Below, one piece after another: positions 1 through 8,209 of a stretch of 64,000 nt of DNA. A program made the translations under genes and the position numbers. The notes below the pieces were generated by a model that had not been told where the DNA came from, searched no databases, and saw only the letters and a list, made by a program, of their open reading frames with translations. This DNA is from Fusibacter sp. A1 (GTDB lineage Bacteria; Bacillota; Clostridia; Peptostreptococcales; Acidaminobacteraceae): positions 24,149 to 88,148 of the forward strand of contig NZ_QQWI01000015.1 in NCBI RefSeq assembly GCF_004125825.1, written 5' to 3'. Position 1 is the stretch's first letter. The number at the start of each line of letters is the position of its first letter.

Positions 1-589
1 TCGCCTGTTTGTTTGACAATAAACTACCTGCGTAGTTACCACCAACTTTTGCAGCGCCTGTTCCTGTAGGTGCCGCACGGTCGTAATCGGATAACATGAA
101 GTTAACCGGAGCCATGCCGCCTTTGAAATAAGGGCCAACAGGTACGCAGAAAACAGCAAACATGAACTCTGGAGCTGTTTTAACACCAAGGTTGTCACCG
201 ATACCGATCAGGTAAGGTCTTAGGTAAAGTGTTGCGCCAGTTCCGTATGGGGGAACAAATCTTTCATTCGCTTTTACAACTTGTATGCATGCGTCGATGA
301 ACTGTTCTTCTGAGATTTCTGGCATCAGAATACGTCTACAGCTTGCATTCATACGCTTTGCATTTTGATCGGGTCTGAAAAGCTGAATGGAACCGTCTTT
401 TGTACGGTAAGCCTTGAGTCCTTCAAAACACTGTTGACCATAGTGAAGCGCTGTTGAAGATTCAGAGATAGTCACTTTATTGTCTGTTACAAGTTCCCCT
501 TTGCTCCACTCGCCATCTTTCCAGAAAGCTGCGTAGCGGTAATCTGTTTTCATGTACGAAAAACTTAGGTTTTGCCAATCAATATTCAT
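1..589 (-). CDS. ilvE: Branched-chain amino acid aminotransferase, 5' part only
   Basis: PLP-dependent fold-type IV transaminase that interconverts valine, leucine and isoleucine with their 2-keto acids. I translated the complement by hand: about 196 N-terminal residues are visible, beginning [10 protein letters not shown], with the family motifs FEGLKAYR and [13 protein letters not shown]; the lysine of AKVGGNY is the expected PLP-binding residue. The remaining 150 or so residues lie beyond the window edge. The ATG at 589-587 follows GAGGTGATT at a normal distance, which decides the start. It is divergent from nrdJ and has its own sigma-A-like promoter. No T-box or leader peptide was seen in front of it. 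Confidence 0.93.
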   Translation of the reverse strand, partial: MNIDWQNLSFSYMKTDYRYAAFWKDGEWSKGELVTDNKVTISESSTALHYGQQCFEGLKAYRTKDGSIQLFRPDQNAKRMNASCRRILMPEISEEQFIDACIQVVKANERFVPPYGTGATLYLRPYLIGIGDNLGVKTAPEFMFAVFCVPVGPYFKGGMAPVNFMLSDYDRAAPTGTGAAKVGGNYAGSLLSNKQA

Positions 590-626
590 ATAATCACCTC
601 GTTAGTAGATTTCCCTCACAACTAAC

Positions 627-655
627 AGTATACCGTTTGATTCATAAATAATCAA
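627..655 (-). promoter_or_regulatory. ilvE promoter
   Basis: On the minus strand TTGATT (655-650) is followed after 17 nt by TATACT (632-627), a good sigma-A-type pair about 40 nt before the ilvE start. Immediately downstream, GTTAGT (601-606) and ACTAAC (621-626) form a 6-bp inverted repeat that could be an operator over the transcript start; that role is inference. Confidence 0.6.
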
Positions 656-1027
656 ATGTTTGAAAATTCATAATTACCGATACACTTAGTGTTTGCAAGG
701 GTGAAAACGATTGCAAAAACAGAAAACATAAAGTGATATTTGATTAAAACAGCTCATTGAATTAATTTAAATTAATAAATTTGCTGCATCGCGCTCTATG
801 AATGATACGTTCATATCGAGTCAGCCCACGCGAATACGTCAGAAAAACTCATCTTTTTTTTGATTTGCCCTATATTCTGGATATATTCTGAGGACGAAAT
901 TCACGACTTTGAGACCGTGAAAAAAAGTTTTCGGGTATCGATTTTCTGGAGCGCTTTATATTACTTTGTGAGCCACTTAAAATAAAATGTCAATAGCTTT
1001 TGGAAAACAAAAGTTGAGCCCTTTGCC

Positions 1028-1056
1028 TTGTGAGGTAGTATCCCTTCTGATACAAT
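1028..1056 (+). promoter_or_regulatory. nrdJ: nrdJ promoter
   Basis: TTGTGA (1028-1033), a 17-nt spacer and TACAAT (1051-1056). The -10 element lies inside the NrdR box, so repressor binding would block RNA polymerase directly. Confidence 0.55.
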
Positions 1057-1065
1057 ATATAGTGT
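1050..1065 (+). promoter_or_regulatory. NrdR box in front of nrdJ
   Basis: The 16-mer ATACAATATATAGTGT matches the known NrdR-box consensus (aCaCwAtATaTwGtgt) at 15 of 16 positions. NrdR boxes usually come in pairs separated by whole helical turns; a much weaker candidate (about 8 of 16) begins 31 nt downstream at 1081. NrdR is the zinc/ATP-cone repressor of ribonucleotide reductase genes, so the location fits the downstream gene exactly. Confidence 0.75.
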
Positions 1066-1182
1066 GTTGAAGAAACGTTGATACCAAATGTGGGTAACTT
1101 GTGGAAAACTCGTGTATAACTCATATTTGTTACATATGACATGATCGGATGGATATTTTAAATAATTATGAAGGGAGACAAC

Positions 1183-3534
1183 ATGGTTAAGGTATTGAAA
1201 CGAAATGGTTCAAAAGTTGATTTTGATCATTACAAAATCATCAATGCGGTAGAAAAAGCGATGTTAGAAACAGATTTAGGGGTGGATTCGGATCTGAGTG
1301 AAAAACTCGCCGATGAGATTTACGAGCAGCTTGCCGAAATGGATGAAGCGGTGACGGTGGATATGCTTCAGGATCGCGTTGAAGAACACTTAATGACAAG
1401 TGAACGCCGTGATGTTGCAAAAATGTACATCATCTATAGAAACGAGCAGGACAAGACAAGAGAGATTAGAAAAAAGGATGATCGACTTTTAACAGACGAC
1501 TTCATCAGTAAATATAAGCATATGCAGTCTCCGATGGAAGCACTCGGTAATTTCGTGTACTATAGAACGTACTCAAGATACCTACCAGAAGAAAAAAGAA
1601 GAGAGTTTTGGTGGGAAACGGTAAGAAGGTCCGTTGAATACAACTGTAGCCTTGTACCGACTACAAGATCTGAGGCGGAAGAGCTTTTTGATAATATTTT
1701 TCACTTGAGACAGTTCCTATCTGGGAGAACTTTCTGGGTGGGCAACACAGATGTCGCAAACTATTATCCTATGGCAAACTACAATTGTGCGTTCCAAGTC
1801 ATCGATAGTTTTGAAGCGTTCAGAGATTTGTTTTACCTATTGATGATCGGTTCTGGCGTGGGCGTCCGTATCCTAATGGACGATGTGAAGCAAATGCCAA
1901 AGATAAGAACCGATTACGAACTTATACATAAGGATTATTCTCCTACAACTAAAAAGGACAGAGAAGACAATACTTCACTTAAGTTCACTTATAACAACGC
2001 AGTCAGGATTTCTGTCGGCGATAGCAAAGAAGGTTGGGTCCAATCCCTCGATTTCTTCTTTAAACTGCTTTATTCAAACGAATATAGGGACATCAAGACG
2101 ATTGTAGTCGATTACGACCATGTAAGACCGCATGGAGAAAGACTTGAGACATTCGGTGGAACGGCTAGCGGCCACATATCCCTAAAAAACATGTTCGAAA
2201 AGATCAGCAAAGTGCTTCAAAAAAGAGGTTTGCTGCTTGATTCAAAACGTGTGAAGCTTAAATCGATCGACTGTCTGGATATCGCCAATATCATCGGTGA
2301 GAATGTGGTTGTCGGCGGTGTGAGAAGAACTGCTGAAATCGTACTTGTTGACGCTGACGACGATGAGTGCATAGACGCTAAAACGAATCTGTACAAGCAG
2401 ATTGACGGACAATGGATTGTGGACCAGGAAATCATCCACCGTCAAATGAGCAATAACTCCATCTATTATAGGAAGAAACCGACAAGAGAACGACTTAAAT
2501 GGCAAATCGAAAAAATGCGTTTCTCTGGCGAACCTGGTTGGGTAAACGAGGTCGCTGGTGCGAAAAGAAGACCTAATTTCAACGGTGTCAATCCTTGTGG
2601 TGAAATCCTACTTGATAACAAAGGCCTATGTAACCTGACTACTGTCAATGTATTTGCCTTTGTGAAAGACGACAACACGCTAGATACAAACGGCCTTTTA
2701 AGGGCGCAGCGTCTTGCGGCGAGAGCTGGATATAGAATGACTTGTGTCGAGCTTGAAATGCCGAACTGGGATGCGACTCAGCAGCGCGATAAATTGCTTG
2801 GTTGTTCGTTGACAGGATGGCAGGACATGGTCAACGCAGTAGGACTTGATAGAGAGAAAGAGGCGGAACTGCTTAAAAAAATGCGTTCTGTCGCAAGACA
2901 CGAAGCAGATATCTACGCTTCAGAAATCGGTGAGGAAGCACCTCTTCTTGTTACGACAGTAAAACCGGAAGGAACCTTGTCACAGCTACCAACCGTATCT
3001 TCAGGAGTCCACTACTCGCATTCGCCATATTACATCAGACGTGTTAGAATCAACTCTCATGACCCGCTTGTCAAGGTTTGTGAGGAGCTTGGCTACCCTG
3101 TTCATCCAGAAGTCGGTCAAGAGATGGAAACATGCAGAACCAAAGTGGTAGAGTTCCCTGTCAAAGCGCCTAACGGTCGTACAAAATACGATATTTCGGC
3201 ACTTGAGCAGCTTGAGAACTACAAGATGTTTATGGAACACTATGTAGACCATAACTGTTCGATCACTGTGCATGTGAGAGACCATGAGTGGGATGATGTA
3301 GAAGAGTGGGTATGGCAGAACTGGGATGACTGTGTCGCGCTTTCCTTCTTGTCGCTTGACGATAACTTCTATGAGCTCTTGCCGTATGAATCGATCACAG
3401 AGGAAGAGTTTAATAAGAGAAAATCTGAAATGAAACCTTTCAGACCTTCACTGATTCAAAAATATGAAAAAGTGGAGACAGTATTTGATATTGGTGACGA
3501 TGGCTGCGAAGGCGGCGTTTGTCCGATTAGATAA
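1183..3534 (+). CDS. nrdJ: Adenosylcobalamin-dependent ribonucleoside-triphosphate reductase (class II)
   Basis: Reduces ribonucleotides to deoxyribonucleotides using a thiyl radical generated from adenosylcobalamin, without oxygen dependence. 783 residues, near the size of the monomeric Lactobacillus-type enzyme. An N-terminal ATP-cone (VKVLKRNGSKVDF) precedes the barrel; GSGVGVR, the radical-site motif NPCGEI and the C-terminal redox pair CEGGVC are all present. An upstream in-frame ATG at 1168 lacks a ribosome binding site, while the ATG at 1183 follows GAAGGGAGAC, so 1183 is taken as the start. Monocistronic: NrdR box before it and a terminator after it. Needs a B12 supply, which is not encoded here. 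Confidence 0.95.
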   Translation: MVKVLKRNGSKVDFDHYKIINAVEKAMLETDLGVDSDLSEKLADEIYEQLAEMDEAVTVDMLQDRVEEHLMTSERRDVAKMYIIYRNEQDKTREIRKKDDRLLTDDFISKYKHMQSPMEALGNFVYYRTYSRYLPEEKRREFWWETVRRSVEYNCSLVPTTRSEAEELFDNIFHLRQFLSGRTFWVGNTDVANYYPMANYNCAFQVIDSFEAFRDLFYLLMIGSGVGVRILMDDVKQMPKIRTDYELIHKDYSPTTKKDREDNTSLKFTYNNAVRISVGDSKEGWVQSLDFFFKLLYSNEYRDIKTIVVDYDHVRPHGERLETFGGTASGHISLKNMFEKISKVLQKRGLLLDSKRVKLKSIDCLDIANIIGENVVVGGVRRTAEIVLVDADDDECIDAKTNLYKQIDGQWIVDQEIIHRQMSNNSIYYRKKPTRERLKWQIEKMRFSGEPGWVNEVAGAKRRPNFNGVNPCGEILLDNKGLCNLTTVNVFAFVKDDNTLDTNGLLRAQRLAARAGYRMTCVELEMPNWDATQQRDKLLGCSLTGWQDMVNAVGLDREKEAELLKKMRSVARHEADIYASEIGEEAPLLVTTVKPEGTLSQLPTVSSGVHYSHSPYYIRRVRINSHDPLVKVCEELGYPVHPEVGQEMETCRTKVVEFPVKAPNGRTKYDISALEQLENYKMFMEHYVDHNCSITVHVRDHEWDDVEEWVWQNWDDCVALSFLSLDDNFYELLPYESITEEEFNKRKSEMKPFRPSLIQKYEKVETVFDIGDDGCEGGVCPIR

Positions 3535-3536
3535 GG

Positions 3537-3574
3537 AAAGAAGCTTGCACGATTAGGTGCAAGCTTCTTTTTTT
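3537..3574 (+). terminator. nrdJ terminator
   Basis: Perfect 14-bp stem AAAGAAGCTTGCAC / GTGCAAGCTTCTTT with a 6-nt loop, followed by a T run, directly after the nrdJ stop codon. Confidence 0.9.
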
Positions 3575-3791
3575 AAAAGTGGAATAAACGATTATAGTCA
3601 TGTGTTAATTTGAAAACTTGCTTAACTTATCGTAGACTGGGTATAGTTTAAAAAAGACTATTGCAATAAATTTGGAATTGCGAAAGAAATATGACAATCG
3701 TATGACAAATATGTAATAAGATTGCAAATGATTTTTACTTGAACTATGATGGACTAGAATCAAAACACTACAAAGAAAAGGAGGTTACGTG

Positions 3792-3890
3792 ATGAGAAAC
3801 ATGAATTTTGGATTCGAAAGAGTTGAAGCAGCGCTTACACTACAAAACACAATTACAACTGAACACGTAGCCTATGGAAGTATCTTTTAA
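3792..3890 (+). CDS. 32-residue leader ORF upstream of ABC exporter
   Basis: A short ORF MRNMNFGFER...AYGSIF with a near-perfect ribosome binding site (AAAGGAGGTTACGTG then ATG). Its stop codon lies only 10 nt before an intrinsic terminator (3901-3931) that stands in front of a heterodimeric drug-type ABC exporter. This is the arrangement of BmrB-type leader peptides, where ribosome stalling on the short ORF lets the polymerase read through. I recognise no homologous family, so the protein itself has no assigned function. Seen: ORF, RBS, terminator. Inferred: regulatory role. Confidence 0.6.
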   Translation: MRNMNFGFERVEAALTLQNTITTEHVAYGSIF

Positions 3891-3910
3891 TGTAAAGAAC
3901 AAACCGTAGG
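3871..3910 (+). promoter_or_regulatory. Candidate antiterminator helix
   Basis: CCTATGG (3871-3877), inside the last codons of the 32-residue ORF, can pair along 7 bp (one G-U) with CCGTAGG (3904-3910), which is the left arm of the following terminator. The two helices exclude each other. A ribosome reaching the ORF stop would cover 3871-3877 and favour termination; one stalled upstream would leave the antiterminator free. Not energy-calculated. Confidence 0.45.
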
Positions 3911-3931
3911 TACGTTTCCTACGGTTTTTTT
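3901..3931 (+). terminator. Attenuator terminator after leader ORF
   Basis: 10-bp stem AAACCGTAGG / CCTACGGTTT with a 7-nt loop and a following T run, between the leader ORF and the ABC exporter gene. Confidence 0.8.
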
Positions 3932-3957
3932 ACGCACATATATCTTTTTAGATGATG

Positions 3958-3984
3958 AAGTCGCGGAAAACCGCGACTTTTTTT
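3958..3984 (+). terminator. Second terminator before ABC exporter
   Basis: 9-bp stem AAGTCGCGG / CCGCGACTT closed by an AAAA loop and followed by seven or more T residues. Two intrinsic terminators in tandem in front of one gene suggest that transcription is normally stopped here. Confidence 0.8.
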
Positions 3985-4044
3985 CGTGTGATGAAAAGTA
4001 GTTCATACGGATGTGCAAGATACCCCATAGGAGGAGGAACACAT

Positions 4045-5838
4045 ATGAAACGAATAAAAACACTTTATACTTACATGGCAGGACAGCGATTGAATTTGAT
4101 CCTATCGGTAATTTCGGTAGCTGCCGCAACCTACTTTATGATTCAAATACCATTTGTAATTCGTTTTTCAATAGACTCTGTTATCGGAATCCAAAACCCT
4201 GACTCTTCACGTAGCATCGTAAAGTTACTGCTGAATTTAAATGAGCTGGAGTATTATAAGACGAATCTCTGGTTGCTAGGCATCCTGATCATCTCTGTAA
4301 CTGCGCTTAGGGGATTCTTCCTTTTTACAAAAGGTCACTACTCGGCGACGGCATCAGAACAGATTGCCAAGAACTTAAGGGAACGTATGTACAAGCATAT
4401 ACAGGCACTACCATATGAGTATCACGTAAAAGCGGAAACCGGAGACTTGATTCAGAGATGTACTTCGGATGTGGATACGATCAGAAGATTCATCGGATCG
4501 CAGTTCGTTGAGATCGGTGGCGTATTCTTCCTTATAGGAATGATTATCTACTCGATGCTCAGCATGCATGTCCTGATGACATTGGCGTCGATATTCATCT
4601 TACCCTTTGCAGGTTACTTCTCCATCGTCTTTTTCAAAAGGATCAATAAGATCTTCACTAAAGTGGATGAGCAGGAAGGTAAGCTATCGACGATGATTCA
4701 AGAGAATCTATCAGGCGTGCGGGTGGTAAGAGCTTTCGGGAGGCAAAAACACGAACTGGAACGATTTAACAAGGAAAACGATGACTATAGCGATAAGGTA
4801 TATTCTTTGATTAAGGAGTTCGCACGCTTTTGGTCCTCACAAGACCTGATCGTTCTGACACAAACAGGAATCATGATATTTGTAGGAACAGTACTTGCAG
4901 TAAAGGGCCAAATCACGCTGGGCACTTTTGTCGCATTCGCGACACTAGCAGGATACATCCTATGGCCTGTCAGAACACTGGGCAGGATACTCAGTGAAAT
5001 GTCCAAATCCTTTGTGTCGGTAGACCGTATAGAAGAAGTATTAAATACGGCTACTGAGTATGAAACTGTTGGAGAGGTGCTCGACCTGGATGGCGACATC
5101 GAGTTCAAAGACTTGTCGTTCCACTATGAGAGCAGTGATAGGGATATTTTGACAGAAATCAACCTGAAGATAAAAAAAGGGGAGACCCTTGCGATTTTAG
5201 GACCTACAGGTGCAGGAAAATCTACTTTGGTGCATCTACTGACCAGGTTTTATGAGCCGACCAAAGGATCGATACAGATCAACGGGCATGATATTTCTGG
5301 AGTGGACAAGCATCATTTAAGACACCATGTCGCTTTAATCCTGCAAGAACCCTTCTTATTTGCAAAGTCGCTTTCTGAAAATATCAAAATCGCCAAACTT
5401 GAAGCGTCTGAACATCAAATTATCGAAGCCGCTGAAGTTGCGCAAATACACGAGAATATCATGGAGTTCGACAAGGGGTACGAAACCCTTGTCGGTGAAA
5501 AAGGAGTCTCTCTATCAGGTGGTCAAAAGCAACGTGTGGCTATCGCACGTAAACTGATCACAGACGCTCCGGTTCTGATCTTCGATGACAGTCTAAGTGC
5601 CGTCGATACAGAAACCGATGCGGCGATCAGAGCAAGACTAAACGCTCACAGCAGTGAGCTGACGACAATCATCATCTCGCATAGAATCGCCACACTCTCA
5701 GAAGCGGACCATATCATCGTGATTGAGGACGGAAAGATTACCCAAGAGGGAAATCATGAATCCTTGCTCAACCAAGAAGGGCTTTACAAAACAGTGTGGA
5801 AAATTCAAGATGCGGATGCGCTAAAGAAGATTTCATAA
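4045..5838 (+). CDS. Heterodimeric ABC exporter, degenerate-site subunit
   Basis: 597-residue half-transporter: six transmembrane segments (residues about 1-320) followed by a nucleotide-binding domain. Walker A is GPTGAGKST, the signature LSGGQKQR is canonical, but the residue after the Walker B aspartate is Asp (LIFDDSLSAVD) instead of the catalytic Glu. In heterodimeric exporters such as BmrCD, LmrCD and TM287/288 one partner carries exactly this change. The true start is the ATG at 4045 after AGGAGGAGG; the 31 extra codons upstream overlap the terminator. Its partner is the gene at 6223. Likely exports drugs or lipophilic compounds; the substrate cannot be read from sequence. Confidence 0.88.
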   Translation: MKRIKTLYTYMAGQRLNLILSVISVAAATYFMIQIPFVIRFSIDSVIGIQNPDSSRSIVKLLLNLNELEYYKTNLWLLGILIISVTALRGFFLFTKGHYSATASEQIAKNLRERMYKHIQALPYEYHVKAETGDLIQRCTSDVDTIRRFIGSQFVEIGGVFFLIGMIIYSMLSMHVLMTLASIFILPFAGYFSIVFFKRINKIFTKVDEQEGKLSTMIQENLSGVRVVRAFGRQKHELERFNKENDDYSDKVYSLIKEFARFWSSQDLIVLTQTGIMIFVGTVLAVKGQITLGTFVAFATLAGYILWPVRTLGRILSEMSKSFVSVDRIEEVLNTATEYETVGEVLDLDGDIEFKDLSFHYESSDRDILTEINLKIKKGETLAILGPTGAGKSTLVHLLTRFYEPTKGSIQINGHDISGVDKHHLRHHVALILQEPFLFAKSLSENIKIAKLEASEHQIIEAAEVAQIHENIMEFDKGYETLVGEKGVSLSGGQKQRVAIARKLITDAPVLIFDDSLSAVDTETDAAIRARLNAHSSELTTIIISHRIATLSEADHIIVIEDGKITQEGNHESLLNQEGLYKTVWKIQDADALKKIS

Positions 5839-5855
5839 AAGCAAGGAGGCACCAT

Positions 5856-5948
5856 ATGAGAGTTCTTGATAAAAGAATCAGTGGTGACCGCAATAAAATG
5901 CGCACCACCATTTACGAAACAAAAAGCTTACAGGCTACATTTTACTAG
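5856..5948 (+). CDS. 30-residue ORF between exporter genes
   Basis: MRVLDKRISGDRNKM... ending QATFY, behind the ribosome binding site AAGGAGG at 5843. The ORF contains an RNA hairpin: GTGGTG (5881-5886) with CACCAC (5903-5908), and inside it CGCA with TGCG, so about 10 bp with a 2-nt bulge. No family recognised. The strong RBS supports translation; the hairpin suggests the RNA as well as the peptide may matter. Confidence 0.5.
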   Translation: MRVLDKRISGDRNKMRTTIYETKSLQATFY

Positions 5949-5963
5949 ATAGAGGTAATCGGA

Positions 5964-6074
5964 ATGAAAATAATAAGAAATAGAAAGAAATCACTGGAAC
6001 AGCAGACACAAAGCTTTAATCGTGAACTTTTCTTAAGAGAAGTAGGACACGTATTATATTTGACAAAGAACTGA
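5964..6074 (+). CDS. 36-residue ORF between exporter genes
   Basis: MKIIRNRKKSLEQ... ending YLTKN, basic at its N-terminus, with AGAGGT placed 8 nt before the ATG. The start lies 15 nt after the stop of the previous small ORF, and the next small ORF begins 9 nt after its end, which looks like translational coupling. No homology recognised. Confidence 0.45.
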   Translation: MKIIRNRKKSLEQQTQSFNRELFLREVGHVLYLTKN

Positions 6075-6083
6075 GGTTAAGTT

Positions 6084-6176
6084 ATGAAAACTAAGAAAAT
6101 AAAATTGTTCGGGCGCAACGAGCTGAATCAGGTCGTAGAGCGCGAGTACTTCTTAAAACAAAACATGATGGCATAA
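6084..6176 (+). CDS. 30-residue ORF between exporter genes
   Basis: MKTKKIKLFGRNELN... ending KQNMMA, with GAGGTT before the ATG. It shares a loose pattern with the preceding ORF (basic start, then RNEL / NREL and a YFL or LFL stretch), so the two may be duplicates, but this is weak. The stop codon is 5 nt upstream of the hairpin that precedes the second exporter gene. Confidence 0.45.
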   Translation: MKTKKIKLFGRNELNQVVEREYFLKQNMMA

Positions 6177-6181
6177 TAAAG

Positions 6182-6217
6182 GGGGTGCGTTCGCACCCCA
6201 AACCCGCTTTTGGGAGG
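6182..6217 (+). promoter_or_regulatory. Two mutually exclusive hairpins over the RBS of the second exporter gene
   Basis: Hairpin A: GGGGTGCG (6182-6189) with CGCACCCC (6192-6199). Hairpin B: CCCAAA (6197-6202) with TTTGGG (6209-6214); its right arm includes the ribosome binding site GGGAGG (6212-6217). The two share 6197-6199 and cannot form together. If a ribosome on the 30-residue ORF (stop 6174-6176) covers the left arm of A, hairpin B could form and hide the RBS. No T run follows, so this is not a normal terminator. The switch is inference. Confidence 0.45.
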
Positions 6218-6222
6218 CTTAT

Positions 6223-8076
6223 ATGGAACAGACAATAGAAACTAAGATCAAGCAAAAGGAAAAGGAAAAAACCGAGAAAGGGCTTTCAAAAGAACTTTGG
6301 GGCAAGGTACTCACCTACCTCAAACCCTATCGTAAAAACTTAATCCTCATCGGCGGATGCATGTTCGTGCTCGCAGGCATTGACTCGATGTTTCCGCTTT
6401 TGACAAAATATGCGATCGACCACTTTATCGAAGGTCAGACACTGGAAGGATTCACGGGATTCGTCATCCTCTACATGGCGGCTGTAGTTTCGCTCGCCGG
6501 CACCGTGTTCTTTTTCATCAGCCAGGGTGCGATCGTAGAGGCTGGAATCATCAGAACCCTAAGGAAATACGGTTTCGAGAAGTTACAGGAATTATCCTTT
6601 TCCTATTATGACAAGAATGCGGTCGGTTGGATGATGGCAAGGCTGACCTCGGATATTCAAAGACTTGGAGATATGCTATCCTGGGGACTCGTCGACTTCT
6701 TATGGGGTTTCTCGATGATGCTTTTCATTGTCGTAGTGATGGTTTTCATCAACTTCAAGTTGGCGCTGATAACCCTATCGGTAATCCCACTTCTTGCAGT
6801 GTTGACTATCTTTTTTCAAAAGAGAATACTTAAGACATCAAGAAAAGTAAGAAAAATAAACTCGAAGCTGACAGGAGCCTTCAATGAAGGGATCACAGGT
6901 GCCAAAGCGACCAAATCACTGGTTTCTGAGGATACTCAATTTGACGAGTTCGAGAAGATGACAATCGATATGAAACGTACTTCGTACAGGTCTGCCATCT
7001 ATTCCGCCGTCTACCTGCCGATCGTGCTAACGCTTGGAAGCGTAGGGATGGCACTGATCATCAATTTCGGAGGTTACGATATTCAGATGGGAGCCTTATC
7101 CTTTGGTACGATGGTGCTCTTTACAAACTACGCGGTACTGTTTTACGAACCCGTAAGAGAGATGGCCAGGGTGTACGCCGAGCTACAGACTGCCCAGGCA
7201 TCAGCGGAGCGGTTGATCTCGCTTATTGAAACACCACTTGAAATTCAAGACAGCGCTGAGGTCATCGAAAAATATGGGTCGGCCTTTGAACCGATTCGGG
7301 AGAACTGGGAAACATTCAGTGGCGAAATTGCATTTGAAAATGTTAATTTCCACTATCTAGAGGATGAGCCGGTCCTTTACGATTTTAACTTCAAGGTCAA
7401 AGCTGGACAGAAAATCGCTCTTGTTGGAGAGACGGGATCAGGTAAAAGTACGATTGTAAATCTGGCCTGCAGGTTCTACGAGCCGGTCAGCGGTAAAATC
7501 CTACTTGACGGAGTCGATTACCGCGAAAGGTCGCAGTTATGGTTGCACGACCAGATAGGCTACGTGCTGCAGTCGCCTCATTTGTTCAGTGGAACAATCA
7601 GAGACAACATCAAGTACGGAAAACTAGAGGCCACTGAAGAGGAAATGATCGCAGCTGCCAAACTGACGAATGCCCATGATTTTATCATGAAGCTCGACAA
7701 GGGGTACGACACCGAGGTGGGTGAAGGCGGCGCGATGCTGTCAACCGGTGAAAAACAACTGGTTTCATTTGCCCGTGCGGTGATTAAGAATCCTAGACTC
7801 TTCATCTTGGACGAAGCGACATCTTCTATCGATACTGAAACAGAAATGCTGATTCAGGATGCCATAGACAGAGTGCTTGCCGATAGAACGTCATTTGTGA
7901 TCGCACACAGGCTATCGACCATTCGATCGGCAGACGTGATCCTGGTGATGAAAAAGGGAAGGGTTGTTGAGAAAGGTAATCATCATGAACTGATGAGCCA
8001 AAAGGGCTATTATTACAAACTCTATACGCATCAGTTCGTCGAAGAAGAAGAAATGCATCTTCTTAATAAAGCCTAA
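6223..8076 (+). CDS. Heterodimeric ABC exporter, canonical-site subunit
   Basis: 617-residue half-transporter with a charged N-terminal tail, six membrane segments and a nucleotide-binding domain. Walker A GETGSGKST, Walker B with the catalytic glutamate intact (FILDEATSSID), but a variant signature (LSTGEKQ in place of LSGGQ). Together with the Asp-bearing partner at 4045 this gives one working and one degenerate ATP site, as in BmrCD-type exporters. Separated from its partner by 384 nt that carry three tiny ORFs and RNA hairpins, unusual for two subunits needed in equal amounts. No large extracellular insertion, unlike the second exporter pair in this window. Confidence 0.88.
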   Translation: MEQTIETKIKQKEKEKTEKGLSKELWGKVLTYLKPYRKNLILIGGCMFVLAGIDSMFPLLTKYAIDHFIEGQTLEGFTGFVILYMAAVVSLAGTVFFFISQGAIVEAGIIRTLRKYGFEKLQELSFSYYDKNAVGWMMARLTSDIQRLGDMLSWGLVDFLWGFSMMLFIVVVMVFINFKLALITLSVIPLLAVLTIFFQKRILKTSRKVRKINSKLTGAFNEGITGAKATKSLVSEDTQFDEFEKMTIDMKRTSYRSAIYSAVYLPIVLTLGSVGMALIINFGGYDIQMGALSFGTMVLFTNYAVLFYEPVREMARVYAELQTAQASAERLISLIETPLEIQDSAEVIEKYGSAFEPIRENWETFSGEIAFENVNFHYLEDEPVLYDFNFKVKAGQKIALVGETGSGKSTIVNLACRFYEPVSGKILLDGVDYRERSQLWLHDQIGYVLQSPHLFSGTIRDNIKYGKLEATEEEMIAAAKLTNAHDFIMKLDKGYDTEVGEGGAMLSTGEKQLVSFARAVIKNPRLFILDEATSSIDTETEMLIQDAIDRVLADRTSFVIAHRLSTIRSADVILVMKKGRVVEKGNHHELMSQKGYYYKLYTHQFVEEEEMHLLNKA

Positions 8077-8081
8077 TTCTG

Positions 8082-8128
8082 AATACTGTTATTGTTCGCC
8101 AGCACTTGAACAATAACAGTATTTTTAT
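8082..8128 (+). terminator. Terminator after exporter operon
   Basis: 16-bp perfect stem AATACTGTTATTGTTC / GAACAATAACAGTATT with a 10-nt loop and a T-rich tail. Confidence 0.85.
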
Positions 8129-8209
8129 TTTTTGAAAGATGGAGTGAAATCCCATGGCTGTTGGGTATCTATTCAAGAAGATTCGAATACTAGATTAGTG
8201 GAGGTGCAT

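Larger units (their letters stand above)
590..1182. other. Intergenic region between divergent ilvE and nrdJ
   Basis: Roughly 590 nt without a gene. It holds the ilvE promoter and the nrdJ promoter with its NrdR box. A direct repeat of TATATTCTG (871-879 and 882-890) lies in the middle with an 11-nt period and no known role. I looked for a T-box (for ilvE) and a cobalamin riboswitch (for the B12-dependent reductase) and saw neither. Confidence 0.6.

Noticed and set aside
871..890. Direct repeat TATATTCTG twice with 11-nt period
   Set aside because: A/T-rich, only two copies, not placed on either promoter; could be chance.
590..1182. Possible cobalamin riboswitch or T-box in the ilvE-nrdJ gap
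   Set aside because: A lone GCCACTT near 972 resembles part of a B12 box, but none of the other conserved elements are present; no T-box motif was found on the minus strand.
3887..4129. Minus-strand ORF of about 80 codons over the exporter leader
   Set aside because: It runs through two terminator hairpins and the start of the exporter gene, has no RBS and no motif; a shadow ORF.
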